Shown piece after piece: positions 5,359 through 11,745 of a stretch of 11,745 nt of DNA (position 1 is the first letter of the stretch; every line of letters starts with the position of its first letter). Source of the stretch: a bacterium (GTDB taxonomy: Bacteria > Bacteroidota > Ignavibacteria > Kapaibacteriales > UBA2268). The stretch covers positions 1 through 11,745 of the forward strand of contig JAUHXN010000061.1 in assembly GCA_030426865.1 (NCBI GenBank), read 5' to 3'. The translations under genes and the position numbers were made by a program. The notes beneath the pieces were generated by a model. The model ran no database searches, was not told where the DNA came from, and saw only the letters and a list, made by a program, of their open reading frames with translations.

Positions 5359-6321
5359 ATGAAAAGAATATTAGTAACAGGAGCTTACGGTCAAATAGGA
5401 ACCGAATTGGTAAACGAATTAAGAAAGAGATATGGTGGCGAAAATGTTATTGCTACAGATGTTAGAGACAATGCACCTTCTTTAATTGCAGACAACGGCC
5501 CTAATGAAGTTCTTAATATAATGGACAAAACGGCTATAGATAGTGTGGTTGACAAATACAATATAGACACTATATTTCACATGGCAGCTTTGCTATCAGC
5601 CACAGGTGAGAAAGATCCTTTCCTATGTTGGGATATAAATATGAATGGTACTATCAATATCATCAAAACAACTATAGAGAAAAAAATCAAGAAAATATTC
5701 GTACCTAGTTCTATTGCTGTATGGGGACCAGGCGTAGAGACTATCAATACTCCTCAAGAATCAGTATTACAACCGACCACTATGTACGGCGTGACTAAAG
5801 TTAGTGGCGAAATACTAAGCGACTATTTTGTTAAAAAGCAAGGGCTAGATATCCGTGGGCTTCGTTACCCAGGTATTATCTCATCAGAGACTTTGCCGGG
5901 TGGCGGTACTACTGACTATGCCGTAGAGATATTCTACGAAGCAGTTAAACATCAGAAATATGATTGCTTCTTGAAGGAAGACGCTACTTTGCCAATGATG
6001 TATATGCCAGATTGTATAAAAGCTACTATAGATTTGATGGAAGCTGATTTTGATAGATTAAAGCATCATTCTAATTTCAATGTGGCTGCGGCAAGTTTCT
6101 CACCGGCTGAGTTAGCGGCAGAGATTAAAAAGCATATTCCAAATTTTGAGATTACATACACTCCTGACTCCAGACAAAAGATAGCTGAATCGTGGCCACA
6201 GGTAATAGACGATAGCGCAGCTCGTGCAGAGTGGGATTGGTCACATGAGTTTGATTTGGAAAAAATGACTAAAAATATGGTCGAAGTATTAACAGAAAAA
6301 CATAAAAATGGCTTGATTTGA
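5359..6321 (+). CDS. L-threonine 3-dehydrogenase, SDR (NAD-dependent epimerase-like) type
   Basis: The 320-residue protein belongs to the extended short-chain dehydrogenases. It has the Rossmann motif TGAYGQIG (Gly8, Gly11, Gly14), Asp34 after the second strand for NAD ribose binding, and catalytic Tyr143 and Lys147 in TTMYGVTKVSGE. Threonine-dehydrogenase signatures separate it from sugar epimerases: HMAALLSATGEKDP (74-87), FVPSSIAVWGP (114-124), LRYPGIIS (168-175), PGGGTTDYAVEIF (180-192), CFLKEDATLPMMYMPD (203-218). It would oxidise L-threonine to 2-amino-3-oxobutyrate with NAD+ in the cytoplasm, the first step of threonine breakdown to glycine and acetyl-CoA. The partner CoA ligase (kbl) is not in the window. 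Length matches the family. Its TGA overlaps the TTG start of the next gene. In this context a nucleotide-sugar role might be guessed, but the motifs favour threonine dehydrogenase. Confidence 0.9.
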   Translation: MKRILVTGAYGQIGTELVNELRKRYGGENVIATDVRDNAPSLIADNGPNEVLNIMDKTAIDSVVDKYNIDTIFHMAALLSATGEKDPFLCWDINMNGTINIIKTTIEKKIKKIFVPSSIAVWGPGVETINTPQESVLQPTTMYGVTKVSGEILSDYFVKKQGLDIRGLRYPGIISSETLPGGGTTDYAVEIFYEAVKHQKYDCFLKEDATLPMMYMPDCIKATIDLMEADFDRLKHHSNFNVAAASFSPAELAAEIKKHIPNFEITYTPDSRQKIAESWPQVIDDSAARAEWDWSHEFDLEKMTKNMVEVLTEKHKNGLI

Positions 6322-7820
6322 TTCCACAGGGAAAAGATATTAAAGTGCTTATAATAGCTGCTATTATCTTAGTACCTATTATTTTTTTTCCTGCTTCATC
6401 TGACTTATCAGTATTTATGTTAGGTGGAAAAATTTTAGCGGAAGGTGGAGAATTATACAAAGATTTCTTTGACCTCAAAGCTCCACTTACCTATTACTTC
6501 TTTGCACTATTAGATATGATTACAGGTGGTAATATAATTGCAACTAGAGTTGTTGATTATATTATTACACTTTCCTTTGTGATTAGTGCAAATTACATTT
6601 TATTCAAACTGAATATAGACAGAGCCATTCGTTGGATTTTTGTAATAGGATTTTCTGCAAGTTATGTTACTCTCAACAATAGCAATACTATGCAGTGTGA
6701 AACTTTAACATTTTTGCCAATAATCTTGTATTTCTATCAAGTCGTAAAACCAACTAAAAGCTCCACCATACTAAAAGGTATATTTTTAGGCATAATAGTA
6801 TCTTTCAAATATTCGCTTGGTATTATATTCATCGCAGATATTATTTACAATTTAGTTTATTCTAGGTTCGGTTGGAAAGAATTGAGATCAAAATTGATTG
6901 AAATTTCAATAGTTGTACTATTCGTAATATTAAGTTTTTTACCTACTATATGGCAAGGAAATACTGAATACTTAGATGGTCTATTCGCATATTTAGATAA
7001 ATATAAATCGCATCCACCAATAAATTTGGGGTTCATAAAGGATTATATAAAAGGACTTGGCTACTTGTTTGGTGATTCTTACTCACTGTTATTCTCAGCT
7101 GCAGCTATTTTTAGTATTGCAACAATTGATAATAAGGATAGTAATACTCAGAAAGTATTCAACTATATTTTATTATTTTTCATTTTACTTTTTGTCTCAT
7201 TTCTGATAGAAAGAAAGACAAACCTTTATCAATTCAGTCGTGTCTATCCTTTCTTAGTATTACTCACAGCATACGGGATTCGAAACTTATTTAATATTAT
7301 TCGTTCTAAAAACAAAATTGCATTAGTGTTCTTGCTGTTCTTTGCATTGTTCCTTTCACCCTTACCAAGATTGATTAACACATTGAAAATACCAATTGAC
7401 TATATCTTCAATAATGATAATTATATCTATAACTTCTCTTACGGTGGAGGTACAAGTAACTATAACTCTATGTATAAACTAAGAGAATACACCCAAAATA
7501 AAGGGAAGAACTTTATATATATAAATTCGGGAAGTCATCAGTATCTCCGATTAATAGATAGTTATTACAAGTTTCCTCTATCGGCATTCTATCTGGGCGA
7601 TTACGAGAATAGTCGTATCCGAATTGAAGTTTTACATGATATGAGAAATAAAGATTACTTGATAGTACAGAATGATGATAATCACTATGAGAATTTTTTC
7701 AATGAGCTTTCAAGCTATGACAATATGATGAGAATAGAAGAGTTCAGAAATCTAATAACTAAAGATTTCGAGCTTGATACATTACTTGATGGTCGATACT
7801 ATATATACAATAGAAAATAA
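6318..7820 (+). CDS. GT-C membrane glycosyltransferase, GT39/ArnT-like (paralog 1)
   Basis: This 500-residue multi-pass protein resembles the GT39/ArnT family, which moves sugars from polyprenyl-phosphate donors on the periplasmic side. After the first helix (about 10-25) comes the first external loop with SSDLSVFMLGGKILAEGG (Asp29, the expected catalytic acid) and YKDFFDLKAP (Asp49, Asp52, Lys54), the counterpart of the family's D...KPP motif. Further shared blocks are CETLTFLPIILYFY, FKYSLGIIF, SFLIERKTNLYQ and SPLPRLINTLK, followed by a soluble C-terminal domain from about 390. The start is TTG at 6318, overlapping the dehydrogenase stop as TTGA; an in-frame stop at 6303 rules out longer forms, and a GTG at 6345 is the only nearby alternative, leaving a shorter N-terminus than the paralogs. 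Translation is probably coupled. It is the most divergent of the three copies. Acceptor and sugar unknown. Confidence 0.82.
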   Translation: MIPQGKDIKVLIIAAIILVPIIFFPASSDLSVFMLGGKILAEGGELYKDFFDLKAPLTYYFFALLDMITGGNIIATRVVDYIITLSFVISANYILFKLNIDRAIRWIFVIGFSASYVTLNNSNTMQCETLTFLPIILYFYQVVKPTKSSTILKGIFLGIIVSFKYSLGIIFIADIIYNLVYSRFGWKELRSKLIEISIVVLFVILSFLPTIWQGNTEYLDGLFAYLDKYKSHPPINLGFIKDYIKGLGYLFGDSYSLLFSAAAIFSIATIDNKDSNTQKVFNYILLFFILLFVSFLIERKTNLYQFSRVYPFLVLLTAYGIRNLFNIIRSKNKIALVFLLFFALFLSPLPRLINTLKIPIDYIFNNDNYIYNFSYGGGTSNYNSMYKLREYTQNKGKNFIYINSGSHQYLRLIDSYYKFPLSAFYLGDYENSRIRIEVLHDMRNKDYLIVQNDDNHYENFFNELSSYDNMMRIEEFRNLITKDFELDTLLDGRYYIYNRK

Positions 7821-7823
7821 ATA

Positions 7824-9347
7824 ATGATAGATTTAGGAAACATATTAGACAAAAGTATTTGGAAGTACTTTTTAGCGGCAGCTATTATACTCTTGCCTAC
7901 TCTTGCGTTCCCTATATCTTCTGACTTATCGGTATTTATGCACGGAGGCAGTATAATAGCCAACGGTGGAGGTCTATTCCAAGATTTCTATGATATAAAA
8001 CCGCCTTTTATATACTATCTATTCGCAGGTATAAACTCTATTTTTGGTGATAATGTAATAGCTTTCAGGGCATTTGATTTTCTATATCAATTAGTTTTCT
8101 TGATTACTACATCGTATTTACTAACCAGATTAGAATTCAAGACTATAGTAATTAAAGCGTTCCTAATCTTATTCCCTTTGAGTTATACAATACTTAACTA
8201 TAGAGATATATTTCAAACTGAATCGCTGGCCTTTATTCCACTTATACTGTATTTCTATTATATGGTTAGAAATACTAACACTTTCAAGCAACACTTAATA
8301 ATGGGTATTGTACTTGGGATAGCTATAGCTTTCAAATATACACTTGGAATAGTGTTCATCGGTTATTTGGTCTATTTCTTCAAAGAATCAGGTAATAGAA
8401 AATTTAGATTGCCTTTAATTCAGTTGTTAGTAGCTTTTTTAGTTCTGTTCCTGAGCTTTTTACCTCTATTGATTAGTGGTGCATTAGATGGATTCTTAGA
8501 TACGAATAACTATCTAGCAGAATACGCTAAATATCCCCCAATAGGCATAGGTCTTGCAAAAAAGATGTTAGAGATACTATCATATAATTTTGGAACTATG
8601 ATTTCTGTAAGTTATTTATTCTTGTTCCTACTAGCTTCATTAATTTTCAAAGATGAAAAATATCAAACTATTAAGAAATATTTATTATTATTTTGCTTTC
8701 TTCTTTTCTTATCAGTACTAATAGAAAGAAAGATAAACATGTATCATTTGATTCGGTTCTACCCCTATTTTATGATAATAGTTAGTATTGGATTTGTTTA
8801 TTTACTTGAGAATTTCCGTTTCGGCAAGAACATATCAACTTTCGTGATTGTTGCTATGTTTTTAATACTCAGTCCATTATTAAGGTTAGTAAATACTTAT
8901 AAGATTGCTTACAATAGAGTATTTAACAACGAAGCTTATTTATCTTATTATACTAATGATAAACCATTCAATATCTTAGGACATCATATTGAGATAGCTG
9001 ATTACATTAACAGTAAAAATGAAGAGAAATTCTTATTTATGAATACAGGTGGAAACCAAACTGTTCATTACCTGAATTTTGATTATAAGTACAAGTTCCC
9101 CCATAGTGCCTTTCATTTATCACCAAAGGCGCCTTTATCGTATAAAAAAGCATTCGAAGAAGACTTGCTCGATGCTAATATTATAGCTATTGATAGTAGT
9201 GATGACATTTACATGATCTTCCTATCAGAAGGGAGTAGCTACGATCTATTTTTTGGTGATGAAAAATACGCTAATTATATAGAGAAGAACTTTACACTAG
9301 ACACTATATTGCTTGATAGATATTTCATTTACGAGAGGAAAAACTAA
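7824..9347 (+). CDS. GT-C membrane glycosyltransferase, GT39/ArnT-like (paralog 2)
   Basis: The second tandem paralog has 507 residues. It keeps the same plan: a first helix (about 14-31), SSDLSVFMHGG with Asp34, LFQDFYDIKPPF with Asp54, Asp57 and Lys59 in the canonical KPP form, then TESLAFIPLILYFYYM, FKYTLGIVFI, SVLIERKINMYH and SPLLRLVNTYK. The tail domain from about 390 carries FLFMNTGGN, FDYKYKFPHSAFHL and a closing LDTILLDRYFIYERK. Paralog 3 shares FDYKY and KAP, while paralog 1 lacks the FDYKY block, so paralogs 2 and 3 look closer to each other. It starts 3 nt after paralog 1 ends, and its TAA shares an A with the next ATG. Role as for the family: transfer of a lipid-linked sugar outside the cytoplasmic membrane. 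Specificity unknown. Confidence 0.85.
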   Translation: MIDLGNILDKSIWKYFLAAAIILLPTLAFPISSDLSVFMHGGSIIANGGGLFQDFYDIKPPFIYYLFAGINSIFGDNVIAFRAFDFLYQLVFLITTSYLLTRLEFKTIVIKAFLILFPLSYTILNYRDIFQTESLAFIPLILYFYYMVRNTNTFKQHLIMGIVLGIAIAFKYTLGIVFIGYLVYFFKESGNRKFRLPLIQLLVAFLVLFLSFLPLLISGALDGFLDTNNYLAEYAKYPPIGIGLAKKMLEILSYNFGTMISVSYLFLFLLASLIFKDEKYQTIKKYLLLFCFLLFLSVLIERKINMYHLIRFYPYFMIIVSIGFVYLLENFRFGKNISTFVIVAMFLILSPLLRLVNTYKIAYNRVFNNEAYLSYYTNDKPFNILGHHIEIADYINSKNEEKFLFMNTGGNQTVHYLNFDYKYKFPHSAFHLSPKAPLSYKKAFEEDLLDANIIAIDSSDDIYMIFLSEGSSYDLFFGDEKYANYIEKNFTLDTILLDRYFIYERKN

Positions 9348-10891
9348 TGAAATATTTCCTTGATAAATATGATTCATTAGCTTTAGCATTAGGTTTATTA
9401 ATACTAAGTATAGCTATGTTTTTCCCAGTTTCATCTGATATGGCTACTTTTATTCAAGGAGGTATGATACTTAATAATGGTGGCACACTTTACGTAGACT
9501 ATTTCGATGTTAAACCACCTTTTGTGTACTATTTCTTCGAATTCCTTTACTCTATATTTGGTAAAAATATAACTCTTTACCGACTATTTGACTTCGTTTA
9601 TCAAACAATATTCTTACTTTCTTGTATTTATATATTCGAAAAATTAGATTTCAGAAAAAATGCCATTCGGCTATTCACTGTATTAATGCCAATGGCTTAT
9701 GTTACACTCAGCTTTCCCCATACTTTCCAAGTAGAAAGCTTATTATTTCTACCACTTATTTGGTATTATTACCTTAGTAGTAAATCGAATAGTAGTATTA
9801 CAAACAATATTCTAAAAGGTCTTTTGTTAGGACTAGCGATTAATTTAAAATATACTTTTGGGATACTGTTACTAGCAGATATATTGTATCTTATTATTCA
9901 AAGAAAGAATATAAAAGCTATAGCATTTAATACTATTATCCAGCTATCTATTGCATTTTTAGTTACTTTAGCCCTATTCTTACCAGTTATTTTGTCAGGG
10001 AATTTTAACTCTTTTATCGATTTTTTCGATTACATGAAGGAATATAGTAATTACCCTTCTCTTGGATTTAGTTGGTTGCAAAATACGATTAAGTTCGGAA
10101 CTGCATTTTTTACTGAGAATTACTCACTAGTTCTATTTCTAGGCGCCTTATATACTATATTTAAAATAGGTACTAAAGATCGAGAAGTAGAGAACATAGT
10201 GTCTGTAAAGGGATTGCTCGTATTTGCTTTGGTATTGTTTACTTCGGTAGTAATTGAGAGAAAGTTACTGATATATCACGAACAGCGTTTATTTCCTTTT
10301 CTTGTTATGCTGTCTTCTGTTGGGCTATATTTGATTTTTGCAGAGATTAAATACTACAAGAAACTTACAATTGCAATGATTTTATTCGTAACAGTATTTT
10401 TTAGCCCTATACCTAGAGTTATAAATATACTTAAATTTCCTTTAGGGGTAATTAAAGTAGGAGAAAGAGAATTTTACTCTACTCTTATCGAAGGCAACGA
10501 AGGGCGAATACTCAATAAACACTTCGCTGTAGCAGATTATATTAATGAAAACATAAAATCTGACAAAGTACTTTTGATCAATACTGGCGGTAATGAGATG
10601 ATTTGTTATTTTGAATTTGATTATAAATACTCATTTCCCCAATCTGCATTTTACTTAAATGATAAAGCACCTGAGTATCTAAAAGAAAAAGCATTCGTAA
10701 ATATAAAAGATGCTGAGACTATCATACTTCAAAATAATGACCATTCACATATTATGTTCTTCAATGATGATACATCATTATCATCAATACAGAAGAATTT
10801 GGTAATTTGGGATTATATTGTGACAAATTTCAAACAAGACACTATAATAGAAGATAATTTCTTGATATTCGAAAGAAATTCTTCGAAATAG
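9347..10891 (+). CDS. GT-C membrane glycosyltransferase, GT39/ArnT-like (paralog 3)
   Basis: The third tandem paralog has 514 residues. Its catalytic loop reads SSDMATFIQGG (Asp31) and YVDYFDVKPPFVYYFF (Asp51, Asp54, Lys56). The later blocks match its neighbours: VESLLFLPLIWYYY, LKYTFGILLLAD, SVVIERKLLIYHEQR and SPIPRVINILKF. The C-terminal soluble domain has LLINTGGNE, FDYKYSFPQSAFYLNDKAP and an insertion before the closing QDTIIEDNFLIFER, which makes it slightly longer. The ATG overlaps the stop of paralog 2 as TAATG, so the two are almost certainly translated from one message. A polymerase/ligase-like gene follows after 20 nt, placing all three enzymes in a surface-glycan locus. The donor would be a polyprenyl-phosphate sugar by family analogy; acceptor unknown. 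Confidence 0.85.
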   Translation: MKYFLDKYDSLALALGLLILSIAMFFPVSSDMATFIQGGMILNNGGTLYVDYFDVKPPFVYYFFEFLYSIFGKNITLYRLFDFVYQTIFLLSCIYIFEKLDFRKNAIRLFTVLMPMAYVTLSFPHTFQVESLLFLPLIWYYYLSSKSNSSITNNILKGLLLGLAINLKYTFGILLLADILYLIIQRKNIKAIAFNTIIQLSIAFLVTLALFLPVILSGNFNSFIDFFDYMKEYSNYPSLGFSWLQNTIKFGTAFFTENYSLVLFLGALYTIFKIGTKDREVENIVSVKGLLVFALVLFTSVVIERKLLIYHEQRLFPFLVMLSSVGLYLIFAEIKYYKKLTIAMILFVTVFFSPIPRVINILKFPLGVIKVGEREFYSTLIEGNEGRILNKHFAVADYINENIKSDKVLLINTGGNEMICYFEFDYKYSFPQSAFYLNDKAPEYLKEKAFVNIKDAETIILQNNDHSHIMFFNDDTSLSSIQKNLVIWDYIVTNFKQDTIIEDNFLIFERNSSK

Positions 10892-10911
10892 GTTTAGAGC
10901 AAAAACAACAA

Positions 10912-11745
10912 ATGAACTTCTTATTTTATTTATTATACACACTTTACTTTGTAGGAGTATTCCAACTCTTTAGCATTGGTAATTTTGGTATATCACCTGC
11001 TTACCCTGTTATTGCGTTAATATTCTTTTTCTTCATAGTAAAATTTGTAACCAATAAAATAACTATGAATCTGAACCCAATATCGAGCGTTAAAGCACTA
11101 GTTATGCTACAAATAGCTGCGGGTTTATCGTTTATGTATGTGTTATCTGACCATCATGCAGAAAACATACAATTCATTAAAACATATTGGCATTTTTTAT
11201 TTTTAACCTCATTCCCTATTTTCTTAGGGTTATTCAAAATAGAGAATAAAGTATGGGTAAATATATTTCGTCTTTGGCTTTACTTTTCTATAATTATAAA
11301 TATATTTGGTATCTATCAGTTATTCGCCCGAGCTTATGATTTGCCACTGGCTTGGATAGACCTTACTAATGCTAGTTTGACTGCTTTGGATGATACAAAC
11401 GAACCATACCAACAGTTAAGTTTGAAATTCAAAAATTTCTATCGTGCTACATCTATATTTTCTGAGCCGTCTGCATTAGCTGGTTATAACCTAACTATTA
11501 TAGGTTTTATGATACTACCATTGTTCAAATCTGAATCAATGAAATTATTCAAATCGAGAAAATTATTAACCTTTATTTTTATACTATCTGCGTTGTCACT
11601 ATTTGTCACTTTTTCTTTGACTGGAGTATTAGGGCTCTTCTTTTTAGCATTTGCTTATTTTATTTATAACAAAGGCATAAACTATAAGCGGATACTTCAG
11701 ATTCTAATCGCAGTTATGATTATAATAGTAATCGGCGATTTCTTT
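10912..11745 (+). CDS. O-antigen polymerase/ligase-like membrane protein (partial, runs off right edge)
   Basis: The frame is open from ATG 10912 to the window end, giving 278 residues. It is almost wholly hydrophobic, with helices at about 2-22, 28-46, 60-78, 92-110, 118-138, 192-205, 219-233, 236-252 and 260-276. A larger external loop (about 140-190) carries YRATSIFSEPSALAGY, with Arg178 and Glu185. This is the R.tS.FsEPs..a signature of Wzy-type polymerases and related exopolysaccharide polymerases. FSLTGVLGLFFL at 234-245 matches the family's S.tG.lgl helix. It would polymerise or transfer undecaprenyl-linked oligosaccharide outside the cytoplasmic membrane. It lies 20 nt after the third glycosyltransferase, with no clear Shine-Dalgarno, and looks like part of the same operon. 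Polymerase and ligase cannot be told apart here. Confidence 0.78.
   Translation, partial: MNFLFYLLYTLYFVGVFQLFSIGNFGISPAYPVIALIFFFFIVKFVTNKITMNLNPISSVKALVMLQIAAGLSFMYVLSDHHAENIQFIKTYWHFLFLTSFPIFLGLFKIENKVWVNIFRLWLYFSIIINIFGIYQLFARAYDLPLAWIDLTNASLTALDDTNEPYQQLSLKFKNFYRATSIFSEPSALAGYNLTIIGFMILPLFKSESMKLFKSRKLLTFIFILSALSLFVTFSLTGVLGLFFLAFAYFIYNKGINYKRILQILIAVMIIIVIGDFF

Noticed and set aside
5359..6321. Nucleotide-sugar epimerase (GalE/WbpP type) suggested by the neighbouring glycan genes
   Set aside because: The LLSATGEK, PGGGTTDYAVEIF and TLPMMYM blocks are those of threonine 3-dehydrogenase rather than sugar epimerases.
6269..6478. 69-residue minus-strand ORF across the dehydrogenase/glycosyltransferase junction
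   Set aside because: It is antisense to two confident genes and has no domain signature or ribosome site.
1..11745. tRNA or rRNA genes
   Set aside because: No stretch with cloverleaf-like GC stems and a GTTCGA-type arm, and no conserved rRNA segment, was seen on either strand.

Overview
The window is AT-rich and reads like a genome of the Bacteroidota/Chlorobi (FCB) group. The pointers are an Rhs-type core fragment with the DHLGNVR and YRYGFNG(M)EKE signatures common in that group, a short-chain-dehydrogenase-type L-threonine 3-dehydrogenase, a DUF559-type endonuclease remnant bracketed by GC-rich hairpin repeats, and weak Shine-Dalgarno use. A more exact lineage cannot be fixed from this sequence alone.

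Left part (1-2984). Two minus-strand genes for exported alpha/beta-hydrolases lie 20 nt apart; the downstream one runs off the left edge. They are divergent from a plus-strand pair, a lipocalin-like protein and a pirin. The short divergent spacer holds a perfect 12-bp palindrome, and the pair ends at a clear intrinsic terminator.

Middle part (3001-5253, all minus strand). This is a decayed accessory island. In transcription order it holds an intact Fic-domain AMP-transferase, a 39-residue ORF, a 132-residue three-helix membrane protein, and a truncated, frameshifted Rhs core. Last comes a roughly 525-bp unit made of two inward-facing copies of a double-hairpin repeat around a broken DUF559 endonuclease gene. 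The outer end of one repeat begins 2 nt after the last codon of the Rhs core motif, which is where a toxin tip would normally begin. The layout fits leftovers of Rhs tip/immunity cassettes later invaded by a small repeat-bounded element. This is the least conventional part of the window.

Right part (5359-11745, all plus strand). An NAD-dependent L-threonine 3-dehydrogenase gene is followed, with overlapping or nearly touching ends, by three tandem paralogous integral-membrane glycosyltransferases (GT-C fold, GT39/ArnT-like; 500, 507 and 514 aa). An O-antigen polymerase/ligase-like membrane protein follows and runs off the right edge. The four membrane genes look like part of a surface-polysaccharide or glycolipid locus: lipid-linked sugars would be used on the periplasmic side by the GT-C enzymes, and the polymerase/ligase would join repeat units or transfer glycan. 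The dehydrogenase is metabolically unrelated, yet its stop codon overlaps the first glycosyltransferase start.
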